A stretch of DNA of 14,823 nt from Clostridium sp. UBA701 (GCA_002298125.1 DBMJ01000014.1:1-14823), one strand, 5' to 3'. Numbered from the stretch's first letter, positions 3,960 through 12,627 are shown. The notes: generated by a model from the letters alone, not told the origin. Program-made: numbers and translations.

Positions 3960-6900
3960 ATGGTACATCCTGTCCAGGTTGGAAAAAGAACAAGAATGAG
4001 CTTCTCTAAGGTAAAAGAAGTGGCAGATATGCCGAACCTTATCGAAGTTCAACTAGACTCCTACAAGTGGTTTTTAGATGAGGGTCTGCAAGAAGTTTTC
4101 GATGACATTAATCCCATAGGAGATTATACCGGAAATCTCGTGCTGGAGTTTGTGGGATATGAGCTAGACAAGGCCAATATCAAATACTCTGTAGAAGAAT
4201 GCAAAGAAAGAGATTCAACCTATGCTGCACCATTAAAAGTAAATGTCAGACTTCTCAACAAGGAAACAGGAGAAGTTAAAGAGCAGCAGGTATTTATGGG
4301 AGACTTCCCGCTTATGACTGAGCAGGGAACTTTCATAATAAATGGAGCCGAAAGAGTTATTGTAAGTCAGTTAGTAAGATCCCCGGGTGTATACTACAGC
4401 TATACCATGGATAAAACAGGTAAAAAACTGTTTTCATCCACAGTTATACCTAACAGAGGTGCGTGGTTGGAATATGAAACTGACTCCAATGATGTAATCT
4501 ATGTTAGAATAGATAAAACTAGAAAGCTACCTATTACCATTTTAGCTAGGGCAATGGGTTATGGTAGTGACAGCGAGCTTACTGCTTTTTTTGGTGAAGA
4601 TGAAAGGCTAAAGGCCACCATAGAAAAGGATAATACCAAAACTAAGGAAGAAGCATTGCTTGAAATATATAAGAGATTAAGACCAGGCGAGCCACCAACA
4701 GTGGACAGTGCTATGTCTCTTATAGATTCTCTATTTTTTGATGCAAAGAGGTATGATCTTTCAAGGGTAGGACGCTATAAATTCAATAAGAAGCTTGCTC
4801 TGCATCTGAGAATAGCTAATCAAATAGCTGCCATGGATGTGGTTAATCCTGCAACAGGAGAAATCCTTGTTCAAAAGGGTGAAAAGATAGATAGAGAAAA
4901 GGCTGTTGATATTCAGACTGCTGGAATCAATGCCGTAGATATACAGGTTGAAGATAGGGTAGTACGAGTTATAGGTAACCATTTTGTTGATATACATAAG
5001 CATGTGAACTTCAACATAGATGATTTAAATATAAGAGAGTATGTACATTACCCAACTCTTATGGAAATACTTAATGGAAGCACTGAGGAAGATGTAATAA
5101 AAGATCAAATTAAAAAGAATATACATCGACTCATTCCAAAGCACATTATCAAAGATGATATGTATGCTACTATCAGCTATGAGCTTGGACTACCTTATAA
5201 TATTGGCCATGTAGATGATATAGACCATTTAGGTAATAGACGACTAAGATCTGTTGGAGAGCTGCTGCAAAACCAATTTAGAATTGGTCTTTCTAGAATG
5301 GAAAGAGTAGTTAAGGAAAGAATGAATATTCAGGATCAGGAGGTAATAACTCCTCAGGTTCTCATTAATATTCGTCCTGTTGCTGCTGCCATTAAAGAAT
5401 TCTTTGGAAGCTCACAGCTTTCACAGTTTATGGATCAGACTAACCCATTGTCAGAGCTTACTCACAAGAGAAGGTTATCTGCATTAGGACCTGGAGGACT
5501 TTCTAGAGAAAGAGCCGGCTTTGAGGTTAGAGACGTTCACCATTCTCATTATGGTAGAATGTGTCCTATTGAGACTCCGGAAGGACCAAACATAGGACTT
5601 ATCAACTCTCTAGCTACCTATGCCAGAGTGAATGAGTATGGCTTTATTGAAAGTCCATATAGAATTGTAGATAAGAAAAATGGAATAGTTACTGATAAAA
5701 TAGTATATATGACTGCTGATGAAGAGGACGAATACCTTATTGCACAGGCCAATGAGCCTATTGACGAGAATGGCAAGTTTGTGGATAAGAGAATAACAGT
5801 TCGTTACTTGGAAGAAGTATTGGTAGTACCTGCAAGTGAAGTTGATGCCATGGATATATCACCAAGGCAGATAGTTTCTGTAGCTACAGCAATGATCCCC
5901 TTCCTAGAGAACGATGACGCCAGCCGTGCCCTGATGGGTTCAAACATGCAACGTCAGGCAGTTCCATTACTTCAAGCCAATGCTCCTATAGTAGGAACTG
6001 GAATTGAGTATAAGGCAGCAGTAGATTCTGGAGTACTTCCTAAGGCAAGAAATGCTGGAGAAGTAGTATATGTAAGTGCCAGTGAAATAAAGGTAAAGAG
6101 AGAGCTAGATGGCGGTATAGATCACTACAAGCTTCTTAAGTTTAAGCGCTCCAACCAAGGTACCTGCATAAATCAAAGACCAATTGTAAATAAGGGTGAG
6201 AAGGTGTCAGAAGGAACTGTACTGGCAGACGGACCATCTACAGACATGGGTGAAATAGCTCTTGGAAAGAATATCCTTATAGGCTTTATAACCTGGGAAG
6301 GATACAACTACGAGGATGCTATGCTAATTTCTGAGCAGCTGGTAAGAGATGATGTATTTACCTCCATTCACATTGAGGAATATGAAGCAGAAGCGAGAGA
6401 TACAAAGCTAGGGCCTGAGGAAATCACAAGAGATATACCAAACGTAGGCGAGGATGCATTAAAGGACATAGATGAAAGAGGCATCATTAGAATTGGTGCC
6501 GAGGTAAGGTCAGGAGACATTCTAGTAGGTAAGGTTACTCCAAAGGGAGAAACAGAACTAACTGCAGAAGAACGTCTACTTAGGGCTATATTTGGAGAGA
6601 AAGCTCGAGAGGTAAGAGATACTTCCTTGCGCGTACCACATGGTGAAGCAGGAATTATCGTTGATGTAAAGATCTTTACTAGAGAAAATGGAGACGAATT
6701 GCCTCCTGGAGTTAATAAGCTAGTTAGATGCTATATTGCTCAAAAGAGAAAGATATCTGTTGGAGATAAGATGGCAGGAAGACATGGTAATAAGGGTGTT
6801 ATATCAAGAGTTATGCCTGAAGAGGATATGCCTTTCCTACCAGACGGACGTCCACTACAGATATGCTTAAATCCTTTAGGAGTTCCTTCCCGTATGAATA

Positions 6901-7658
6901 TAGGTCAGGTACTCGAAGTTCATCTTGGATGGGCTGCAAGCAGCCTTGGATGGCATGTAGCCACTCCTGTATTTGACGGTGCTCAGGAAGCTGATATAGT
7001 GGAATGTCTAAGTAAAGCAGGCTACGATGAAGACGGAAAAACAAAACTCTATGATGGTAGAACTGGAGATGAGTTTGACAGCAGGGTTACTGTTGGATAT
7101 ATGTACATCTTAAAGCTTGCCCACTTAGTTGATGATAAAATACATGCACGTTCCACCGGTCCTTACTCATTGGTTACACAACAGCCTCTTGGTGGTAAAG
7201 CACAGTTTGGGGGACAAAGATTTGGAGAAATGGAAGTTTGGGCACTTGAAGCCTATGGTTCCGCACATACCTTACAGGAAATTTTAACTGTTAAGTCAGA
7301 CGATGTTGTTGGTAGAGTGAAAACCTACGAATCTATTGTTAAAGGGGAAAACATTCCAGAACCTGGAGTGCCAGAATCCTTCAAAGTTCTTATTAAAGAG
7401 CTTCAAGCCCTATGCTTAAACGTTAAGGTTCTCAACGATGAGAATGAGGAAATCAGACTGAAGGAATCAGTAGAAGAAGATATGGAAGATTTAGAGGTTA
7501 ATATTGAAGGCACTGAGGACATTGTTCCTGCCACCCCAACAGAAGAGTATGTGGAAGGCGAAGAAGCCGATGAATACGAAGAAGAAGGGGAATATGACTT
7601 AAATCTAGATGATTTCAGTGGTGAGCTGGAGCTTGATGATTTCAACGATGAACACTAA
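3960..7658 (+). CDS. rpoB: DNA-directed RNA polymerase beta subunit
   Basis: The beta subunit forms one half of the RNA polymerase cleft and is the rifamycin target. At 1232 residues it is normal for clostridia. The rifamycin-pocket region SSQLSQFMDQTNPLSELTHK has Asp492, His502 and Ser507, equivalent to E. coli Asp516, His526 and Ser531, all in the susceptible state. The active-site lysines are Lys937 and Lys945 within GDKMAGRHGNK. The last 73 residues (1160-1232) form a strongly acidic tail. The start is ATG at 3960, 9 bases after AAGGGGTG, giving the clostridial N-terminus MVHPVQVGKRTRMSFSK. The frame is open 28 codons further upstream to a GTG at 3876, which lacks a ribosome-binding site. 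It ends TAA TAG, 20 bases before rpoC. Confidence 0.98.
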   Translation: MVHPVQVGKRTRMSFSKVKEVADMPNLIEVQLDSYKWFLDEGLQEVFDDINPIGDYTGNLVLEFVGYELDKANIKYSVEECKERDSTYAAPLKVNVRLLNKETGEVKEQQVFMGDFPLMTEQGTFIINGAERVIVSQLVRSPGVYYSYTMDKTGKKLFSSTVIPNRGAWLEYETDSNDVIYVRIDKTRKLPITILARAMGYGSDSELTAFFGEDERLKATIEKDNTKTKEEALLEIYKRLRPGEPPTVDSAMSLIDSLFFDAKRYDLSRVGRYKFNKKLALHLRIANQIAAMDVVNPATGEILVQKGEKIDREKAVDIQTAGINAVDIQVEDRVVRVIGNHFVDIHKHVNFNIDDLNIREYVHYPTLMEILNGSTEEDVIKDQIKKNIHRLIPKHIIKDDMYATISYELGLPYNIGHVDDIDHLGNRRLRSVGELLQNQFRIGLSRMERVVKERMNIQDQEVITPQVLINIRPVAAAIKEFFGSSQLSQFMDQTNPLSELTHKRRLSALGPGGLSRERAGFEVRDVHHSHYGRMCPIETPEGPNIGLINSLATYARVNEYGFIESPYRIVDKKNGIVTDKIVYMTADEEDEYLIAQANEPIDENGKFVDKRITVRYLEEVLVVPASEVDAMDISPRQIVSVATAMIPFLENDDASRALMGSNMQRQAVPLLQANAPIVGTGIEYKAAVDSGVLPKARNAGEVVYVSASEIKVKRELDGGIDHYKLLKFKRSNQGTCINQRPIVNKGEKVSEGTVLADGPSTDMGEIALGKNILIGFITWEGYNYEDAMLISEQLVRDDVFTSIHIEEYEAEARDTKLGPEEITRDIPNVGEDALKDIDERGIIRIGAEVRSGDILVGKVTPKGETELTAEERLLRAIFGEKAREVRDTSLRVPHGEAGIIVDVKIFTRENGDELPPGVNKLVRCYIAQKRKISVGDKMAGRHGNKGVISRVMPEEDMPFLPDGRPLQICLNPLGVPSRMNIGQVLEVHLGWAASSLGWHVATPVFDGAQEADIVECLSKAGYDEDGKTKLYDGRTGDEFDSRVTVGYMYILKLAHLVDDKIHARSTGPYSLVTQQPLGGKAQFGGQRFGEMEVWALEAYGSAHTLQEILTVKSDDVVGRVKTYESIVKGENIPEPGVPESFKVLIKELQALCLNVKVLNDENEEIRLKESVEEDMEDLEVNIEGTEDIVPATPTEEYVEGEEADEYEEEGEYDLNLDDFSGELELDDFNDEH

Positions 7659-7678
7659 TAGGAAGGGAGGATTTACCC

Positions 7679-10600
7679 TTGTTTGAATTAAATAATTTTG
7701 ATGCAATTCAAATCGGGTTGGCTTCACCTGAGCAGATAAGAGAATGGTCTAGAGGTGAAGTAAAAAAACCGGAAACAATTAACTATAGAACATTAAAACC
7801 AGAAAGAGACGGACTTTTCTGTGAAAGGATCTTTGGACCTATCAAGGATTGGGAATGTCACTGTGGTAAGTATAAGAGAGTTCGTTATAAGGGTATTGTA
7901 TGTGACCGCTGCGGAGTAGAAGTTACCAAGGCTAAGGTTAGACGTGAGAGAATGGGGCATATTGAGTTAGCAGCTCCAGTGTCTCATATATGGTACTTTA
8001 AAGGTATACCCTCCAGAATGGGACTTATCCTAGATATGTCTCCAAGGGCACTGGAAAAAGTACTGTACTTTGCTTCCTATATAGTATTGGATCCAAAAGA
8101 AACTCCGCTTCTCAAGAAACAGCTTTTAAACGAGAAGGAATATAGAGAAGCTATTGATAAATATGGTGAAGAGAGCTTCTCAGCTGGCATGGGAGCAGAA
8201 GCAATAAAGGTGCTGCTGCATGAAATTAATCTGGAAAGACTTTCAGAGGAATTAAAGCAGGAACTAAGAGACAATAGCTCAAGCCAGAAAAAGATAAGAA
8301 TAATTAGACGACTTGAGGTTGTAGAATCCTTTAGAAAGTCTGAAAACAGACCTGATTGGATGGTTATTGACGTAATTCCAGTTATACCACCAGATTTAAG
8401 ACCTATGGTGCAGCTAGATGGAGGGAGATTTGCTACCTCTGATCTAAATGACCTATATAGGAGAGTTATAAACAGAAATAACAGACTTAAGAAGCTATTA
8501 GATCTGGGTGCACCAGATATCATAGTGAGAAATGAGAAGAGAATGCTCCAGGAAGCTGTGGATGCCCTAATAGATAATGGCAGAAGAGGAAGACCTGTAA
8601 CTGGTCCTGGAAACAGGCCACTAAAGTCTCTTTCCGATATGCTAAAGGGAAAACAGGGAAGATTCAGACAGAACCTTCTTGGAAAGCGTGTTGACTATTC
8701 AGGACGTTCTGTTATAGTTGTTGGACCTGAGCTTAAGATGTATCAGTGCGGTCTGCCAAAGGAAATGGCATTAGAGCTGTTTAAGCCCTTCGTTATGAAG
8801 AAGCTGGTTCAAGATGGTGTAGCACATAACATCAAGAGTGCCAAGAGAATGGTAGAGAGAGTTATGCCTGAGGTATGGGATGTACTAGAAGAGGTTATTT
8901 CAGATCATCCAGTATTACTAAACCGTGCTCCTACTCTGCATAGACTTGGAATTCAAGCCTTCCAGCCAATACTTGTAGAAGGCAGAGCTATTAAGCTTCA
9001 TCCGCTGGTATGTACTGCTTATAATGCCGACTTTGACGGTGACCAGATGGCAGTTCACGTACCACTATCTGTAGAAGCTCAGGCTGAAGCAAGGTTTTTA
9101 ATGCTTGCAGCAAACAACATTTTAAAGCCTTCAGATGGTAAGCCTGTATGCGTACCTACTCAGGATATGGTACTTGGATCCTATTACCTTACCATTGATA
9201 AAGATGGCGCATCAGGTGAGGGAAGAATGTTCTCAAACCCTGAGGAAGCCATAATGGCCTATGAGGTTGGTGAAATTGACCTTCATGCAAAGATAAAGGT
9301 GAAGAGAACCATAGAAATAGATGGAGAGAAGAGAACAGGTATAATAAATACCACCCCAGGAATAATCATATTCAATGAGTCCATTCCACAAAGCCTTGGA
9401 TTTGTTGATAGGTCTATTCCAGGGAATGAATTCAAATATGAGGTAGAATTCCTTGTTAATAAGAAGAGTCTTGGAAAAATAATAGATAAGTGCTACATGA
9501 GCCATGGACCTTCTGCTACTTCCATCATGCTAGATAACATCAAGGCCAAGGGATACCACTATTCCACCGTAGGAGCTATAACAGTAGCTACTTCTGATAT
9601 GGTGGTTCCAGAAGAGAAGAAGACCCTGCTTGCAGAGGCAGATGCCATTGTTGAAAACTTGGAAAAGAGCTTTAGAAGGGGACTTATCGCAGAAGAAGAA
9701 CGCTATGATAAGATAATAAAGACTTGGACAGAAACTACTGAAAAGGTAGCAGATGCTCTAATGAATACCCTTGATAAGTTTAATCCTATCAACATGATGG
9801 CAGATTCCGGTGCGAGAGGTTCTAAGAGTCAGATAAAGCAGCTTGCTGGTATGAGAGGTCTTATGGCCAATCCATCAGGTAAGATTATAGAGCTTCCTAT
9901 AAAGGCATCCTTTAGAGAAGGACTTGACGTATTACAGTACTTCATATCCACTCACGGTGCTAGAAAGGGTAATGCAGATACAGCTCTTAAGACTGCTGAC
10001 TCAGGATATTTGACTCGTAGACTTGTTGATGTTAGTCAGGATGTTATTGTAAGGTACGAGGACTGTGGAGCTCAAGAGGGCTTTGAAGTTTCTGAGATTA
10101 AAGAAGGACCAGAGATCATTGAGCCTTTAAGAGAAAGACTTACAGGAAGATATTCTGCAGAGGATATAATTGATCCTAAGACAGGAGAGCTATTAGTTCC
10201 AAGGGATGGCTATATGGACATTCGTACTGCAGAAAAGGTTGAAAATGCTGGAGTTAAGAAGGTAAAAATCAGATCAGTGTTTACCTGTAAATCCAAGTTT
10301 GGTGTATGTGCAAAGTGCTATGGCATGAACATGGCTACGGCACAGAAAATAAATATTGGTGAAGCAGTAGGCATTATTGCAGCTCAAAGTATAGGTGAAC
10401 CTGGTACACAGCTTACCATGAGAACCTTCCATACCGGAGGTGTTGCTGGTGCTGATATAACCCAAGGTCTTCCTAGAGTTGAAGAACTCTTTGAAGCAAG
10501 AAAGCCAAAGGGTCTTGCCATTGTAAGTGAAGAAGGTGGCACAGTTAAGATAGAAGAGACCAAGAAGAAGAGAACGGTAATTGTTGTAAGAGAAGATGGC

Positions 10601-11221
10601 GTAGAACAGACTTATGACATTCCTTTTGGATCCAGATTAAAGGTATCAAATGGTGATATTATTAGTGCTGGTGATGAAATTACTGAAGGTTCCGTAAATC
10701 CTCATGATGTCCTTAGAATAAAGGGTGTACAGGGAGTTAAGAACTATCTTCTTTCTGAAGTACAGAAGGTTTATAGACTTCAGGGTGTTGATATAAATGA
10801 TAAGCATCTTGAAGTAGTAGTAAAACAGATGACCCGCAAGGTTAAGGTAGAGGATTCTGGAGATACAGAGCTTCTGCCAGGCACAATGATAGACATTTTT
10901 GACTTTGATGAGGAAAACGAAAGAACACTGGCAAGAGGAGGAGTTCCTGCAGAGGGTAAAATAGCTCTTCTCGGAATTACCAAGGCTGCTCTTGCTACAG
11001 ATTCCTTCCTTTCAGCTGCATCCTTCCAAGAGACAACAAGAGTACTTACTGATGCGGCAATCAAAGGAAAAATTGATCCACTAGTGGGATTAAAGGAAAA
11101 TGTTATCATCGGAAAACTTATTCCTGCGGGCACAGGTATGACTAGATATAGATCTATTAGAATTAATACAGAGAAGCCTGTTGAAGAGGTGGAAAATCCC
11201 ATAGAGGAGTCCCTAGTATAA
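7679..11221 (+). CDS. rpoC: DNA-directed RNA polymerase beta' subunit
   Basis: Beta' carries the catalytic magnesium of RNA polymerase. The 1180 residues match Firmicutes length, without the large insertions of enterobacterial or actinobacterial beta'. Cys60, Cys62, Cys75 and Cys78 form the N-terminal zinc ribbon. The catalytic NADFDGDQ motif has Asp451, Asp453 and Asp455. A second zinc site is formed by Cys796, Cys870, Cys877 and Cys880. The trigger-loop region includes QLTMRTFHTGG, with Met914 and His918. The start is TTG at 7679, eight bases after GGAAGGGAGG (7661-7670), giving MFELNNFDAIQIGLASP. The gene is cotranscribed with rpoB across a 20-base gap. The next promoter begins three bases after its stop. 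Confidence 0.98.
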   Translation: MFELNNFDAIQIGLASPEQIREWSRGEVKKPETINYRTLKPERDGLFCERIFGPIKDWECHCGKYKRVRYKGIVCDRCGVEVTKAKVRRERMGHIELAAPVSHIWYFKGIPSRMGLILDMSPRALEKVLYFASYIVLDPKETPLLKKQLLNEKEYREAIDKYGEESFSAGMGAEAIKVLLHEINLERLSEELKQELRDNSSSQKKIRIIRRLEVVESFRKSENRPDWMVIDVIPVIPPDLRPMVQLDGGRFATSDLNDLYRRVINRNNRLKKLLDLGAPDIIVRNEKRMLQEAVDALIDNGRRGRPVTGPGNRPLKSLSDMLKGKQGRFRQNLLGKRVDYSGRSVIVVGPELKMYQCGLPKEMALELFKPFVMKKLVQDGVAHNIKSAKRMVERVMPEVWDVLEEVISDHPVLLNRAPTLHRLGIQAFQPILVEGRAIKLHPLVCTAYNADFDGDQMAVHVPLSVEAQAEARFLMLAANNILKPSDGKPVCVPTQDMVLGSYYLTIDKDGASGEGRMFSNPEEAIMAYEVGEIDLHAKIKVKRTIEIDGEKRTGIINTTPGIIIFNESIPQSLGFVDRSIPGNEFKYEVEFLVNKKSLGKIIDKCYMSHGPSATSIMLDNIKAKGYHYSTVGAITVATSDMVVPEEKKTLLAEADAIVENLEKSFRRGLIAEEERYDKIIKTWTETTEKVADALMNTLDKFNPINMMADSGARGSKSQIKQLAGMRGLMANPSGKIIELPIKASFREGLDVLQYFISTHGARKGNADTALKTADSGYLTRRLVDVSQDVIVRYEDCGAQEGFEVSEIKEGPEIIEPLRERLTGRYSAEDIIDPKTGELLVPRDGYMDIRTAEKVENAGVKKVKIRSVFTCKSKFGVCAKCYGMNMATAQKINIGEAVGIIAAQSIGEPGTQLTMRTFHTGGVAGADITQGLPRVEELFEARKPKGLAIVSEEGGTVKIEETKKKRTVIVVREDGVEQTYDIPFGSRLKVSNGDIISAGDEITEGSVNPHDVLRIKGVQGVKNYLLSEVQKVYRLQGVDINDKHLEVVVKQMTRKVKVEDSGDTELLPGTMIDIFDFDEENERTLARGGVPAEGKIALLGITKAALATDSFLSAASFQETTRVLTDAAIKGKIDPLVGLKENVIIGKLIPAGTGMTRYRSIRINTEKPVEEVENPIEESLV

Positions 11222-11224
11222 TTA

Positions 11225-11253
11225 TTGACAGGTTATAAATATGGTGTTAAAAT
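11225..11253 (+). promoter_or_regulatory. Promoter of the L7Ae gene-rpsL-rpsG unit
   Basis: TTGACA (11225-11230), a 17-base spacer ending in TGt, and TAAAAT (11248-11253, five of six consensus bases) form an extended -10 promoter. Its -35 begins three bases after the rpoC stop, as the rplJ promoter does after rplA. The start would be near 11260, a few bases before a long hairpin. Confidence 0.78.
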
Positions 11254-11267
11254 AGAATTTGTGTGAT

Positions 11268-11315
11268 TTTGTAACATAAAGGGAAAGGTCACTCTTTCTC
11301 TTTATGTTTTACAAA
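11268..11315 (+). terminator. Long leader hairpin, terminator or attenuator after rpoC
   Basis: Fifteen pairs (11273-11287 with 11294-11308, with a G-T wobble) enclose the loop GTCACT and are followed by TTTTAC. Skipping two T (11309-11310), five more pairs extend the base (11268-11272 with 11311-11315). It lies downstream of the promoter at 11225, so it should both end rpoBC transcripts and attenuate the new one. The short T-run suggests partial termination. It ends just before the Shine-Dalgarno region. Confidence 0.7.
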
Positions 11316-11332
11316 GGTGAGGAGGATGTGTC

Positions 11333-11575
11333 ATGGTCGAGAGACTTATAGGACCAAAGGTAGTTGGAGTAAAGCAATCCTTAAGAGTTATTAACAATGA
11401 CCAAGGCAAAGCTTTATATATAGCTAAAGATGCGGACAATAAGTTAATCGATAATGTAGTTGCCTCAGCTAAGACTCATAACCTTGAAATATTCGAAGTG
11501 GATACCATGAAGGAATTAGGAAGGTTATGCGGCATAGAAGTGGGTGCTGCTACAGCAGTAATCCTCAAAGAATAA
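11333..11575 (+). CDS. ybxF: L7Ae-family K-turn-binding protein (YbxF/RplGB-like)
   Basis: This 80-residue protein belongs to the L7Ae/L30e/S12e/Gadd45 family, whose small bacterial members bind kink-turn RNAs. Visible family features are an N-terminal lysine-rich segment, GKALYIAKDADNKL (residues 25-38), and MKELGRLCGIEVGAATAVIL (residues 59-78), which holds the cysteine-glycine turn of the RNA-binding loop. ATG at 11333 follows GAGGAGGA (11319-11326) at six bases. The position between rpoC and rpsL is diagnostic for the Firmicutes YbxF/RplGB group. Its exact cellular role is not settled; ribosome association has been reported for the Bacillus homologue. It is the first gene after the promoter at 11225. 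Confidence 0.9.
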   Translation: MVERLIGPKVVGVKQSLRVINNDQGKALYIAKDADNKLIDNVVASAKTHNLEIFEVDTMKELGRLCGIEVGAATAVILKE

Positions 11576-11629
11576 GCTTTCCACAAAAATATTAATAGAT
11601 CAATCTAATTATTTAAAGGAGGTGCAAGC

Positions 11630-12007
11630 ATGCCAACAATTAACCAATTAGTAAGAAAAGGCAGAAAGACAGTAGCTCACAAGTCAACTGCGCCAGCATT
11701 AGCTGAGTGTCCTCAAAAGAGAGGAGTATGTACAGTAGTTAAGACTACAACTCCAAAGAAGCCTAACTCCGCTTTAAGAAAAATCGCAAGAGTTAGACTC
11801 ACTAACGGATTTGAAGTATCTGCGTACATTCCTGGAGTAGGCCACAACTTACAGGAGCACAGTGTTGTTCTTATAAGGGGTGGAAGAGTAAAGGACCTTC
11901 CTGGTGTAAGATACCATATCGTAAGAGGTGCGTTAGACTCTGCCGGAGTTGCTAACAGACAACAGGGAAGATCCAAGTACGGTGCTAAGAGACCAAAGCA
12001 GAAGTAA
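11630..12007 (+). CDS. rpsL: 30S ribosomal protein S12
   Basis: S12 lies at the decoding centre and controls accuracy. Its 125 residues align in numbering with E. coli S12 through the key loops. Lys43 and Lys44 in TTPKKPNSALRK and Lys88 in GGRVKDLPGVR are the residues usually altered in streptomycin resistance, and here they are in the wild-type state. Asp89 is the site that RimO methylthiolates in many bacteria. ATG at 11630 follows AAAGGAGGTG (11615-11624) at five bases. The gene is 54 bases after ybxF, with only AT-rich sequence between them, and 146 bases before rpsG, which is a wide gap for the str operon. Confidence 0.98.
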   Translation: MPTINQLVRKGRKTVAHKSTAPALAECPQKRGVCTVVKTTTPKKPNSALRKIARVRLTNGFEVSAYIPGVGHNLQEHSVVLIRGGRVKDLPGVRYHIVRGALDSAGVANRQQGRSKYGAKRPKQK

Positions 12008-12153
12008 GGTTGACTTAAGTAAGCGTGCTATGACTTCTATTATATAGATTAAGTAAATGTAATCATTAATATATATTGAAGCTTAGAGCGCTTTGCGGCG
12101 TTAAAAGCCGAGTACCGATGAACTTAAATCTAATTGTTAAGGAGGGAAGAAAA
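12008..12153 (+). promoter_or_regulatory. Structured rpsL-rpsG spacer, possible S7 operator
   Basis: The first 70 bases are AT-rich. Then a GC-richer block (12079-12120) can form AAGC (12079-12082) with GCTT (12090-12093) and CGGC (12096-12099) with GCCG (12107-12110, loop GTTAAAA), just before the rpsG ribosome-binding site. In E. coli S7 represses translation from the matching rpsL-rpsG spacer. I do not see clear similarity to the 16S S7 site, so only position supports that role. No well-spaced promoter is present. Confidence 0.35.
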
Positions 12154-12624
12154 GTGCCAAGAAAAGGACATATTGCAAAAAGAGATGTATTACCAGATCC
12201 AATGTACAACAGCAAGGTAGTTACAAAGTTAATAAACAGCATTATGGAAAGTGGAAAAAAAGGTGTAGCACAGAAAATTTGTTATGATGCTTTCGATGTT
12301 ATTTCCGAAAAAACCGGAAAGGAACCTTTAGAGGTATTCGAGACAGCAATGAATAACATAATGCCTTTACTAGAGGTTAAAGCTAGAAGAATAGGTGGTG
12401 CTACCTACCAGGTGCCAATGGAAGTTCGACCAGAAAGAAGACAGACATTAGGTATCAGATGGCTCCTCGATGCTTCAAGAAAAAGAGGAGAAAAGTACAT
12501 GATGTTAAGACTAGCTGGAGAACTTATGGATGCAGCTAACAACACGGGTGCAGCTGTTAAAAAGAGAGAAGACACCCACAAAATGGCAGAAGCAAACAAA
12601 GCTTTCGCACATTACAGATATTAA
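12154..12624 (+). CDS. rpsG: 30S ribosomal protein S7
   Basis: S7 nucleates assembly of the 30S head and contacts the E-site tRNA and mRNA. The start is GTG at 12154, seven bases after AAGGAGGG (12139-12146). This gives 156 residues, the standard length, beginning MPRKGHIAKRDVLPDP. An in-frame TTG at 12076 and ATG at 12118 would add 26 or 12 residues with no counterpart in the family. Other family features are YNSKVVTKLINSIM, GGATYQVPMEVRPERR (beginning at residue 81) and the basic C-terminus. The structured spacer upstream may be a translational operator, and a terminator-like hairpin follows at once. Confidence 0.97.
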   Translation: MPRKGHIAKRDVLPDPMYNSKVVTKLINSIMESGKKGVAQKICYDAFDVISEKTGKEPLEVFETAMNNIMPLLEVKARRIGGATYQVPMEVRPERRQTLGIRWLLDASRKRGEKYMMLRLAGELMDAANNTGAAVKKREDTHKMAEANKAFAHYRY

Positions 12625-12627
12625 TAT

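Noticed and set aside
3797..4009. 70-codon open frame overlapping the rpoB start
   Set aside because: It has no ribosome-binding site, reads through the true rpoB N-terminus in another frame, and resembles no protein I know.
8077..8523. 148-codon minus-strand open frame within rpoC
   Set aside because: It is the antisense shadow of a strongly conserved coding region, with serine-rich composition expected from reverse reading and no ribosome-binding site. The other minus-strand frames are similar.
12010..12043. Possible promoter after rpsL (TTGACT with TATTAT)
   Set aside because: The spacing between the boxes is 22 bases. The nearer TATGAC would give only 13. Neither is functional by usual rules, although TTGACT placed two bases after a stop resembles the real stop-adjacent promoters.
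12076..12153. 26-codon in-frame extension of rpsG
   Set aside because: S7 proteins are about 156 residues and start at the GTG at 12154, seven bases after AAGGAGGG. The extension sequence lies over the structured spacer.
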